Part shown: in pieces, positions 1 through 6,484 of the stretch
Layout: each line of letters starts with the position of its first letter
Position numbering within the stretch: position 1 is the stretch's first letter
Source: an uncultured Lachnospiraceae bacterium
GTDB taxonomy: Bacteria; Bacillota_A; Clostridia; Lachnospirales; Lachnospiraceae
DNA: 12,636 nt
NCBI GenBank assembly: GCA_910588595.1
Contig: CAJUQU010000092.1
Span: 1 to 12,636, forward strand
Direction of reading: 5' to 3'
Translations under genes and position numbers: made by a program
The notes under the pieces: model-generated
Databases searched by the model: none
What the model was told of the DNA's origin: nothing
What the model saw: the letters and a program-made list of their open reading frames with translations, nothing else

Positions 1-905
1 ACGATGCTGATTTCATCGGGAATGCGTATATTCCGCAGAGTCAGCTCTTTGATCAGCCAGTAGGCGATCTCATCGTTGCAGCAGACGACTGCGGTGGCAT
101 CCTTAAGCTGTGCGGTGAGAAAACGGGATAAGAAGCGGGTGTCCTGCTCTTTGCGGAGGGCGGTGAGCTGTGGTGTGTCAAAACGACAGATATATTGCTC
201 ACAGCGCAGGAGCTGTGCGTCCCTCAGGGCGCAGAGAAGTCCGAAGCATTGTTCTGTACCCTGTGCCTCATCGGCTTGAAAAATACCGCCGATCTTTTGG
301 TGTCCAAGCGAGACAAGGTATCTGCCGAGCTGGTACCCGCCCTCGTAATGATCGTCTCTTACCGATGGAAACTCCGGGAGGTTGCTGTATTCACCGCCGA
401 AGAACAGGATCGATGTACCCCGCTGGGCAAGGCAGCGGTACAGGTCATGGTTGGGGGTGGGAGCGGCGGTCTTACAGCCTTCGCTCAGTATCCCGCAAAC
501 GGGATTTTTGAGCAGAAATTCCAGGATTTCCCGCTCCCTGGAGATACTGCAGTCCGTCACATAGACAATCCATGCGTAACCATGCCCCTGCAGTGTGCCG
601 CACAGGTCTGCAAGCAGCCGTGGATAGATGTACTCTGTGTTGGACTGGACCAGTATGGCGATCTGGTTTGCGCCGTTTTTGCTGCGCCTGTCAACGGCAT
701 AGGAGCCGCTTCCTTGGCGCTTTTCGATCAGATGTTCTTCCTCCAGGACAGAGAGTGCCTTTCGAACCGTCTGGCGGCTGACATTGTAAGTCTGGCAAAG
801 TGCGGACTCGGTCGGCAGCCGGAAAGGTTCGGACGGATCCTTGTCCAGATTTGCCCGGATCAGGCGCTTGAGCTGACTGGCAAGCTCGGAGTATTTTGCA
901 GGCAT
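1..905 (-). CDS. araR: AraR-like arabinose-type repressor (GntR HTH + LacI-type sensor), 3' part outside window
   Basis: Transcriptional repressor with an N-terminal GntR winged helix (about residues 5-70) and a C-terminal periplasmic-binding-protein-like effector domain (from about residue 80). Visible GntR landmarks are LPTE at 30-33, VSRQTVRKAL at 42-51 and the wing RQGSGSY at 63-69. The effector part carries stretches I recognise from Bacillus subtilis AraR: a YIYPRL segment, a TPNHDLY segment, DDHYEGG, LGHQKIGGIFQADEAQG, and CCNDEIA near the window edge. Family members of about 360 residues bind L-arabinose and release operator DNA. The start at 905 is supported by AAAGGAG six bases upstream (minus strand). 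About 301 codons are visible and no stop is reached, so the last ~60 residues lie outside. It is divergent from the sugar transporter operon and probably regulates it and itself. Family is sure; arabinose as effector is inferred from similarity. Confidence 0.87.
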   Translation of the reverse strand, partial: MPAKYSELASQLKRLIRANLDKDPSEPFRLPTESALCQTYNVSRQTVRKALSVLEEEHLIEKRQGSGSYAVDRRSKNGANQIAILVQSNTEYIYPRLLADLCGTLQGHGYAWIVYVTDCSISREREILEFLLKNPVCGILSEGCKTAAPTPNHDLYRCLAQRGTSILFFGGEYSNLPEFPSVRDDHYEGGYQLGRYLVSLGHQKIGGIFQADEAQGTEQCFGLLCALRDAQLLRCEQYICRFDTPQLTALRKEQDTRFLSRFLTAQLKDATAVVCCNDEIAYWLIKELTLRNIRIPDEISI

Positions 906-936
906 CGCAGTCTCCTTTCTGGGATCATCTCTTGGT

Positions 937-974
937 GTATGATACTGATTATAGCATACTGAGGATCGGTATGC
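937..974. promoter_or_regulatory. Palindromic operator candidates overlapping the araR promoter
   Basis: Two palindromes flank the -10 box. GTATGATAC at 937-945 is a 9-nt perfect palindrome lying on the predicted transcription start. GCATAC (954-959) and GTATGC (969-974) form an inverted repeat whose 9-nt spacer is itself partly symmetric (GA at 961-962, TC at 966-967), so 8 of 10 base pairs match across 21 nt. The second palindrome fills the -10/-35 spacer. A bound repressor there would block araR transcription, so autoregulation is the simple reading. The core differs from the classical B. subtilis AraR box (GTACGTAC), so the cognate protein is inferred from position only. Confidence 0.45.
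948..956 (-). promoter_or_regulatory. Extended -10 promoter of the araR-like gene
   Basis: The minus strand reads TGCTATAAT, a perfect extended -10 element, about 43 bases upstream of the start codon at 905. No good TTGACA-like -35 is seen at 16-18 bp spacing, which fits an extended -10 promoter. Transcription would begin near position 941. Confidence 0.6.
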
Positions 975-1130
975 ATCATGTTTTTGGATGCGCTTTATAT
1001 ACGAGGGCGACCAGTGTGAAAGCATATCGTCAATCTGATCCGGGAGCCCGGTTTGGCGGGTGAACGGGCGTTAGCATGTACATGAATGGAAATTTCATAA
1101 AATCAAAAAATAAGATGTAGAATGTGACAA

Positions 1131-1154
1131 CAAAGGAGAAACCAAAGGAGAAAA
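1131..1154 (+). repeat. 12-bp tandem duplication with Shine-Dalgarno-like core
   Basis: Two adjacent copies of CAAAGGAGAAAM occupy 1131-1142 and 1143-1154, differing only in the last base. Each contains an AAGGAG core, yet no start codon with an open frame follows at a usable distance. The second copy runs into the palindrome GAAAATTTTC and a T-rich stretch. It lies in the 592-bp non-coding region 906-1497, where I see no gene. Confidence 0.45.
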
Positions 1155-1167
1155 TTTTCTTTTTTCG

Positions 1168-1215
1168 TTCACACTTTGCTTAAAATATTCACATTTTTTT
1201 GAGAATTTGTTCATA
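1168..1215 (+). repeat. Three helically phased TTCAYA direct repeats
   Basis: TTCACA at 1168-1173, TTCACA at 1188-1193 and TTCATA at 1210-1215 are spaced 20 and 22 bp, close to two turns of DNA. Phased direct repeats upstream of a promoter often bind activators of the AraC or response-regulator type. The surrounding DNA is AT-rich, so chance recurrence is possible; further TTCATA copies occur at 1094 and 1332 without phasing. Confidence 0.25.
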
Positions 1216-1344
1216 TTTATGACAGTAAATCATTGTCGTCTTGCGTTTGATCGGACAAAAATCAGCCGGTTTCGCTTCAAAATCGTAATAAATTACCCCA
1301 AATATTAAAATATTTAACATAATATATAAAATTCATACTGAAAA

Positions 1345-1396
1345 TTGGCACATATTACATAAATTTGTATTGTTTACTTGCACAAAATTATATAAT
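1345..1396 (+). promoter_or_regulatory. Candidate promoter region of the ytfQRT-yjfF operon
   Basis: Best sigma-A pair: TTGGCA at 1345-1350, 17 bp, then TATTGT at 1368-1373. A perfect TATAAT at 1391-1396 with TTGTTT at 1370-1375 gives an alternative but its 15-bp spacer is short; another TATAAT lies at 1407-1412. Either choice leaves a leader of roughly 85-120 nt before the ATG at 1498. An imperfect inverted repeat, AAATTTGT (1361-1368) and ACAAAATT (1382-1389), 7 of 8 pairs, overlaps these elements; its ATTTGTA half resembles the AraR box half-site and could be the operator through which the divergent repressor acts. Confidence 0.45.
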
Positions 1397-1497
1397 ATGC
1401 ACAATATATAATTGCTTAACAAATTAATATGTGTTAAAGTTAACTTACGGAAACAAAAAGGTTCCGATACAAAAATGTTCATTTAGGGAGGAAAAAA

Positions 1498-2598
1498 ATG
1501 AAGAAAAAAGTTGTATCAGTACTCGTAGCGGCAATGACAGTTGTGAGCCTGGCGGCATGTGGCAACTCAGGTTCAGGGGATACACCGACAGCGGCAGACA
1601 CGCCGGCATCGGCAGACACAAAGACGGCGGACACGCCGGCACCTGCGGACACACCGACAGAGAACAGCGAAGATACACCCGCAGCAAGCGGTGAGACCAT
1701 CAGCGTAGGTTTTGCGCAGGTTGGACATGAGTCAGACTGGCGTGCGGCAAACACAAAGAATTATCAGGACACATTCAGCGCGGCAAACGGCTATGAGCTG
1801 TCTTTCGTAGACTGTGACAACGACCATGCAGTACAGATCGAGACAGTCCGTAGCTTTATCGAGCAGGAACTCGACTACATCTGCATCGCTCCGATCCAGT
1901 CCGCAGGCTGGGACACTGTTCTCCAGGAAGCAAAGGACGCAGGTATTCCGGTGCTCATCGTAGACCGTGCAGTAGATGCTGATGCGTCCCTGTACACGAC
2001 AGCGCTTGGCTGCGACATGGTAGCTGAGGGCGAGACAGCAGGAAACTGGCTTGCTGAGTACCTCAACGGTGCGGATGCAAACATTCTCGTCATCGAGGGT
2101 TCTGTCGGCGCATCTGCGACACTCGGACGTACAGAGGGCTTTAACAATATCGTGGCGAAGAACTCCAACTGGAAAGTGCTTGATTCCCAGTCCGGTGACT
2201 TCACACAGGCAGGCGGACAGGAAGTTATGGAGTCCTTCATCAAGTCCTACAGCGATTTCAATGTAGTGGTATGCCAGAACGACAACGAGGCGTACGGTGC
2301 GATGGACGCGATGGATGCAGCCGGGATTACATACGGTGTGGACGGTGACGTGACGATCATCTCCTTCGACGCGACACACAACGGACTTCAGTACACACTT
2401 GACGGAAAGATCACATGCAACGTAGAGTGCAACCCTCTGCAGGCAGGATTTGCAGAAGGCGTTATCCAGAAGCTGCAGGCAGGCGAGGCAGTGGACGCGT
2501 GGACCCTCGTTGTCGACGAAGCATTCGTGGCACCTGGCATCACAAGCAGCTATGCGATCACAATGAGTCAGGAAGTATTGGACGGCCGTGCTTACTAA
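1498..2598 (+). CDS. ytfQ: Sugar ABC transporter substrate-binding lipoprotein, YtfQ (galactofuranose-binding) type
   Basis: Captures sugar outside the membrane and delivers it to the permease pair encoded downstream. The 366-residue product begins with a lipoprotein signal (KKK, hydrophobic core, lipobox LAAC at 18-21, so lipidation at C21). A 45-residue low-complexity tether rich in DTP/ADT units follows (22-66). The periplasmic-binding-protein type I domain runs from 67 to the end. It matches E. coli YtfQ in many places: VGFAQVG, SDWRAA, VRSFIEQ, IAPIQSAGWD, VLQEAKDAGIPV, VDRAVD, EGSVGAS, SQSGDFT and EVMESFIK. E. coli YtfQ binds galactofuranose. The start at 1498 has AGGGAGG six bases upstream. 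It is the first gene of a four-gene importer and is separated from the ATPase by a hairpin, which usually means the binding protein is made in excess. Family is sure; exact sugar is not. Given the AraR-like neighbour, arabinose in furanose form is an alternative. Confidence 0.93.
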   Translation: MKKKVVSVLVAAMTVVSLAACGNSGSGDTPTAADTPASADTKTADTPAPADTPTENSEDTPAASGETISVGFAQVGHESDWRAANTKNYQDTFSAANGYELSFVDCDNDHAVQIETVRSFIEQELDYICIAPIQSAGWDTVLQEAKDAGIPVLIVDRAVDADASLYTTALGCDMVAEGETAGNWLAEYLNGADANILVIEGSVGASATLGRTEGFNNIVAKNSNWKVLDSQSGDFTQAGGQEVMESFIKSYSDFNVVVCQNDNEAYGAMDAMDAAGITYGVDGDVTIISFDATHNGLQYTLDGKITCNVECNPLQAGFAEGVIQKLQAGEAVDAWTLVVDEAFVAPGITSSYAITMSQEVLDGRAY

Positions 2599-2620
2599 TC
2601 CGTTTGGGTAAAATCGGATT
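2597..2620 (+). other. Short inverted repeat at the ytfQ stop codon
   Basis: AATCCG (2597-2602, overlapping the TAA stop) and CGGATT (2615-2620) pair perfectly around a 12-nt loop, followed by a weak T-rich run. It could protect the ytfQ message 3' end. With six pairs it is weak alone, but it precedes a stronger hairpin about 30 bp downstream. Confidence 0.3.
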
Positions 2621-2651
2621 TTGAAGATTTTGTAAAATAAGTAATGAAAAT

Positions 2652-2695
2652 GTGCTGTCAGAGGGGAGGACTCATTTTTCTCCCCTCGCACTTTT
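2652..2695 (+). terminator. Hairpin between ytfQ and ytfR: partial terminator or mRNA-stabilising structure
   Basis: GAGGGGAG (2661-2668) pairs perfectly with CTCCCCTC (2680-2687), loop 11 nt. Outside it GTGC (2652-2655) can pair with GCAC (2688-2691) across a 5-nt bulge. Only TTTT (2692-2695) follows before mixed sequence, so termination should be incomplete. Such a structure after the binding-protein gene is the expected way to keep the binding protein more abundant than the membrane components. Confidence 0.6.
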
Positions 2696-2721
2696 ATGCG
2701 CTCTGGAGAGGAGATGTCTAC

Positions 2722-4239
2722 ATGGATAGTAATATTGTTTTGAGTGCAAAGGGAATCTGTATGACATTCCCCGGTGTGAAAGCGTTGGAAAATGTGGATT
2801 TCAATCTCAGAAAAGGTGAGATCCGTGCGCTCATGGGAGAAAATGGCGCGGGGAAATCCACACTGATCAAATGCCTGACCGGGGTGAATAAATTTGAAGC
2901 TGGAGAGATTCATCTGGACGGCATCGACGGTCCGGTCGTGAACAGGGACACGCTGGATGCACAGCGCAAAGGGATCTCCACGGTTTACCAGGAAGTCAAC
3001 CTGTGTCCGAATCTTTCTGTGGCGGAGAACCTGTTTATCGGCAGGGAGCCGATGACCAGATTCCACACGGTCAACAGAAGGAAGATGAATGAGATGGCGG
3101 CTAAGCTCATGAAGGATCTGGATCTGGACGTCGACGTGACACAGAATCTGGAAGAGTACTCGCTCGCACTGCAGCAGATGATCGCGATCGCCCGCGCGGT
3201 GGATATGGACTGCAAGGTTTTGATCCTGGATGAGCCGACCTCCTCGCTCGACGACAATGAGGTGGCAAAGCTTTTTGTCATGATGAGGCGGCTCCGCGAG
3301 AAGGGGGTCGGCATCATGTTCGTGACACATTTCCTCGAACAGGTATACGAGGTCTGCGACGGTATCACGGTGCTCAGAAACGGTACGCTGGTAGGGGAGT
3401 ACACGATCGAGGAACTGCCCCGCGTCAAGCTGGTTGCCGCCATGATGGGCAAGGATTTTGACGATCTGGCGAGCATCAAGCAGGAGGGCAGCGGCGACAA
3501 GTCGAAGGAGCCGGTCGTGATCGACGCCAAAGGGCTGAGCCATGCCGGGACGATCAAGCCGTTCGACCTTGAGATCCACAAGGGGGAGGTCATCGGACTG
3601 ACCGGGCTTCTGGGAAGCGGACGCAGCGAGCTTGCCCGCGCGATCTACGGTGCAGACAGGGCGCAGACGGGAACGCTGAAGGTGAAGGGACAGGATGTGA
3701 CGATCAAGAACCCGATCGATGCCATGAATCTGGGCATGGGTCTTCTGCCGGATGACAGAAAGGCGGAGGGGATCATCGGGGATCTGTCCGTGCGAGAGAA
3801 CATCATTCTCGCGATGCAGGCAAAGCTTGGGATCTTTAGAAAGATCCCGATGTCAAAGCAGATCGAGATCGCGGATAAGTTCATCGAGATGCTGCAGATC
3901 AAGACAGCGAGCAGGGAGACATTGATCAGGCAGCTCTCCGGCGGCAACCAGCAGAAAGTGATCCTGGCGAGATGGCTGGCGACGGATCCGGACTTTTTGA
4001 TCCTCGATGAGCCTACGCGCGGCATCGATATCGGGACCAAGACGGAGATCCAGAAATTAGTGCTCAAGCTTGCTGACGAGGGCAAGAGCGTGATGTTCAT
4101 CTCCTCTGAGATAGAGGAGATGCTTAGAACCTGCAACCGTATGGCTGTGCTTCGGGACGGCGCCAAAGTCGGGGAGATCAGCGGTGACGACCTGACGCAG
4201 GAAGGCGTCATGAAAGCAATTGCAGGAGGTGGAAAATAA
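2722..4239 (+). CDS. ytfR: Sugar ABC transporter double ATPase, YtfR type
   Basis: ATP-hydrolysing subunit of the CUT2-family importer, with two fused ABC domains (505 residues, the usual length). Domain 1 has Walker A GENGAGKST at 39-47, a degenerate signature in EYSLALQQM, and Walker B LILDEPT with D170-E171. Domain 2 has a substituted P-loop, GLLGSGRSEL (295-304), without the Walker lysine, an intact signature LSGGNQQ (405-411), and Walker B LILDEPTRGID with D429-E430. This asymmetry is normal for RbsA/XylG/YtfR proteins. I chose ATG 2722 because GGAGAGGAG lies 8 bases upstream and homology starts right after it. An in-frame ATG at 2644 would add 26 residues translated through the hairpin and lacks a ribosome binding site. 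Its TAA shares one base with the next start (TAATG), so it is translationally coupled to the first permease. Confidence 0.95.
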   Translation: MDSNIVLSAKGICMTFPGVKALENVDFNLRKGEIRALMGENGAGKSTLIKCLTGVNKFEAGEIHLDGIDGPVVNRDTLDAQRKGISTVYQEVNLCPNLSVAENLFIGREPMTRFHTVNRRKMNEMAAKLMKDLDLDVDVTQNLEEYSLALQQMIAIARAVDMDCKVLILDEPTSSLDDNEVAKLFVMMRRLREKGVGIMFVTHFLEQVYEVCDGITVLRNGTLVGEYTIEELPRVKLVAAMMGKDFDDLASIKQEGSGDKSKEPVVIDAKGLSHAGTIKPFDLEIHKGEVIGLTGLLGSGRSELARAIYGADRAQTGTLKVKGQDVTIKNPIDAMNLGMGLLPDDRKAEGIIGDLSVRENIILAMQAKLGIFRKIPMSKQIEIADKFIEMLQIKTASRETLIRQLSGGNQQKVILARWLATDPDFLILDEPTRGIDIGTKTEIQKLVLKLADEGKSVMFISSEIEEMLRTCNRMAVLRDGAKVGEISGDDLTQEGVMKAIAGGGK

Positions 4240-5300
4240 TGGACAAAGTGAAGAAGATTACAAAAATGAAACTGTTTCTGCCGGTTTTCAGTATGCTTCT
4301 TGTGATGATGATCAACGTGATCTATGATATCGTGAGCGGAAACCCTCCGTTTGGTTTCTTTTCGATCAGTATCAACAACGGTATCCTATACGGACGTCTG
4401 ATCGACATATTGAACCGCGGCAGTGAAGTTGCGATCCTGGCGATCGGCATGACACTGGTCGTCTCGGCATCGGCGGGAACGGATATCTCGGTGGGATCCG
4501 TCATGAGTCTGTCCGGCGGGATGTGCTGTATGCTGCTTGCAGGTTATGGCGTGACCAACGTGAGCGAGTATGCAGTCCCTCTCTGGTTGGGCATGTTTGC
4601 GGGCATCGCGGTCGCGTGTGTCTGCGGTCTGTTCAACGGCTTTCTGGTAGCGTACATGAATATCCAGCCGATGGTCGCGACGCTGATCCTCTGGTCCGCG
4701 GGCAGGGCGATCGGACTTCTGCTGTGCAACAGCAATATCGTGTATGTGCGCGTGCCATCATTCCAGTTTTTTGGCGGCTACTGCGGCATTATCCCGACAC
4801 CGATCCTCATCGCGGCGATCTGCGTCGTGATCACGTCCGTCGTGCTGAAATCGACAGCGCTGGGCACGTATATCCAGAGCGTGGGCATCAATAAAAAGGC
4901 ATCGAGGATCTCCGGATTCAATTCCGCAAAGATCATCCTGCTGTGCTATGTGATCTGCGGTCTGTGTGCAGGTATCGCAGGTCTGGTAGCGACCTGCAGG
5001 ATCTATTCCGCAGATACCAACAATATCGGACTGAATATGGAGCTGGACGCGATCCTTGCAGTGGCGCTCGGAGGCAACAGTCTCGGCGGCGGCAAGTTCA
5101 ATCTCGCCGGCTCGATCATAGGCGCGTACACGATCCAGGCGATCACCACGACGCTGTATGCGCTGGGTGTTTCCTCCGCGCAGGCTCCGGTGTTCAAAGC
5201 GATCGTCGTGATCCTGATCGTCGTGATCCAGTCCCAGCCGGTGAAGGATTATTTCAAGAAACTGTCCGCTAAGAAGGCAGGCGCAAAGGAGGCGGCATAG
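4239..5300 (+). CDS. ytfT: Sugar ABC transporter permease, YtfT type
   Basis: One of two different membrane subunits forming the translocation path of the importer. The 353-residue product is largely hydrophobic, starting with a membrane segment at about 12-33. It carries the CUT2 permease hallmarks: MTLVVSASAGTDISVGS at 71-87 (family form GGIDLSVG), the NIQPMVATLI loop at 141-150 that precedes the ATPase-contacting region, and LGGNSLGGG at 277-285. The lysine-rich tail faces the cytoplasm. Ribosome binding site AGGAGG lies inside the end of ytfR, and the start overlaps the ytfR stop by one base. The next permease begins one base after its stop. Order and similarity match E. coli ytfT, so the partner is the downstream yjfF-type gene. 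The replacement of GGID by AGTD in the conserved motif is the only notable deviation. Confidence 0.92.
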   Translation: MDKVKKITKMKLFLPVFSMLLVMMINVIYDIVSGNPPFGFFSISINNGILYGRLIDILNRGSEVAILAIGMTLVVSASAGTDISVGSVMSLSGGMCCMLLAGYGVTNVSEYAVPLWLGMFAGIAVACVCGLFNGFLVAYMNIQPMVATLILWSAGRAIGLLLCNSNIVYVRVPSFQFFGGYCGIIPTPILIAAICVVITSVVLKSTALGTYIQSVGINKKASRISGFNSAKIILLCYVICGLCAGIAGLVATCRIYSADTNNIGLNMELDAILAVALGGNSLGGGKFNLAGSIIGAYTIQAITTTLYALGVSSAQAPVFKAIVVILIVVIQSQPVKDYFKKLSAKKAGAKEAA

Positions 5301-5301
5301 G

Positions 5302-6321
5302 ATGAAAAAATTGAAACTCGGAGGCAATAACATATTACTGGCGATCACGGTCATCTTGTTCGTCGTCATGTATCTGGGCGGCTGCATCATTTATGCGGAC
5401 AAAGGATTCACACATTTGCAGACGTTTCTGAATGTGCTGATCAACAATGCGGGACTGATCGCTGTCGCGAGCGGCATGACCTGCGTGATGCTGACAGGGG
5501 GCATCGATATCTCTGTCGGCTCGCTGATCGCCATGGACTGTATGTTCCTGGCAGTCGGCATGGAGCAGTGGGGGATGAGCAGCCCTGTGCTGATGATCAT
5601 GGTGCTGGTCATCGGTGTGTTGTTCGGACTGGTCCAGGGCTACTGTGTGGCGTATCTCGAGATCCAGCCGTTCATCGTGACCATGGCGGGAATGTTCTTT
5701 GCCAGAGGCATGACGGCGGTGATCTGCAAAGATCAGGTCAGCATCGTCTCGGATAAGCTGTTCACGGCGATCTCCAATGCCAAGATCAGCATTCCATTCG
5801 GCGGCTACACCAACAAGAAAGGCATCTATCAGACACCCTTTGTGCGCCCGACAGTCATCGTAGCGCTCGTGGTCGTTGTTCTCGTCTTTCTGATGCTCAA
5901 ATATACCAAGTTTGGGCGAAGCATCTACGCGGTGGGCGGCAACCAGGTATCTGCGGCGCTCATGGGACTGAACGTCAAACGAACCAAACTGCTCACATAC
6001 ACGCTGTGCAGCCTGCTGACGTCCGTCGGCGGGATCTGCTACTGCCTGAACACCATGTGCGGTACGACAACCCAGGCGACAGGACTGGAGATGGATGCCA
6101 TATCCTCCTCCGTCATCGGCGGAACGCTCCTGACGGGAGGCGTGGGCAATGTGTTCGGATCCCTCGTCGGCGTGCTCATCAACGGGACGATCTCGACGCT
6201 GGTAAAATCAAACGGAAAGCTCGTCAGCTCCTGGGCAAACATCATCACGGCGATCCTGCTGTGCTTCTTTATCCTGCTGCAGGCAATCTTTGCAAAGATC
6301 AAAGAGAGCAAGAAAGCATAA
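5302..6321 (+). CDS. yjfF: Sugar ABC transporter permease, YjfF type
   Basis: Second membrane subunit of the importer, 339 residues. It has a first membrane segment at about 10-31 and the intact CUT2 motif MLTGGIDISVGS at 63-74. Further landmarks are the IQPFIVTMAGMFFARG loop at 121-136, a more polar stretch near 142-183 that is likely external, the YAVGGN segment at 209-214, and DAISSSVIGGTLLTGGVG at 265-282, closely matching E. coli YjfF. AAAGGAGG at 5285-5292 serves as ribosome binding site inside the end of ytfT; the gap to the ytfT stop is one base, so the genes are coupled. It is the last gene of the operon: a strong terminator follows about 20 bases downstream. Two non-identical permeases are typical of YtfQRT-YjfF systems and separate this operon from ribose- or xylose-type importers, which use one permease gene. 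Confidence 0.94.
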   Translation: MKKLKLGGNNILLAITVILFVVMYLGGCIIYADKGFTHLQTFLNVLINNAGLIAVASGMTCVMLTGGIDISVGSLIAMDCMFLAVGMEQWGMSSPVLMIMVLVIGVLFGLVQGYCVAYLEIQPFIVTMAGMFFARGMTAVICKDQVSIVSDKLFTAISNAKISIPFGGYTNKKGIYQTPFVRPTVIVALVVVVLVFLMLKYTKFGRSIYAVGGNQVSAALMGLNVKRTKLLTYTLCSLLTSVGGICYCLNTMCGTTTQATGLEMDAISSSVIGGTLLTGGVGNVFGSLVGVLINGTISTLVKSNGKLVSSWANIITAILLCFFILLQAIFAKIKESKKA

Positions 6322-6341
6322 TAAATATTGGAAGATTTGTG

Positions 6342-6374
6342 ACCCTTGTCTCGTACATGAGACAAGGGTTTTTT
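6342..6374 (+). terminator. Strong intrinsic terminator of the transporter operon
   Basis: ACCCTTGTCTC (6342-6352) and GAGACAAGGGT (6359-6369) form an 11-bp perfect stem with a 6-nt loop, followed by a run of six T (6369-6374). It ends the ytfQRT-yjfF unit and insulates the kinase genes downstream. Confidence 0.93.
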
Positions 6375-6447
6375 AGAGTATGTGTGCGGTCTCATAAAGC
6401 GGGGGTAATCCGTTCTCAAATTATCAGTATAAAGATAGAAAGATTTG

Positions 6448-6456
6448 TGCTATAAT
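6448..6456 (+). promoter_or_regulatory. Extended -10 promoter of the kinase/regulator operon
   Basis: TGCTATAAT at 6448-6456 is a perfect extended -10, the same nonamer as in front of the araR-like gene. There is no clear -35. The start would be near 6463, giving a leader of about 22 nt to the ATG at 6485, with AAAGAGGT at 6473-6480 as ribosome binding site. The position after a strong terminator supports independent expression. Confidence 0.7.
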
Positions 6457-6484
6457 CATAGTCATAAACAGAAAAGAGGTTGAT

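Noticed and set aside
195..962. 255-codon open frame on the plus strand opposite the araR-like gene
   Set aside because: The opposite strand encodes a clear GntR/AraR protein with a good ribosome binding site; this frame has no such support and runs into the araR promoter.
1046..1067. GCCCG...CGGGC inverted repeat as terminator or riboswitch part
   Set aside because: Only five pairs with a 14-nt loop and no T run; no known riboswitch core was recognised nearby.
1265..1285. Possible CcpA cre site (TTTTGAAGCGAAACC on the minus strand)
   Set aside because: The spacing between TG, AA and CG is one base short of the cre consensus, so it does not fit.
2644..2721. Upstream ATG extending YtfR by 26 residues
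   Set aside because: The extension is translated through the intergenic hairpin, lacks a ribosome binding site, and family homology starts just after the ATG at 2722.
3160..3200. Degenerate signature in the first ABC domain of YtfR as a sign of decay
   Set aside because: YtfR/RbsA-type double ATPases usually have such asymmetry, and E. coli YtfR has a similar sequence here.
1732..3579. 615-codon open frame on the minus strand across ytfQ and ytfR
   Set aside because: It lies antisense to two confidently identified transporter genes, crosses their intergenic hairpin, is rich in Cys, His and Arg, and matches no family I know. It is a codon-bias shadow.
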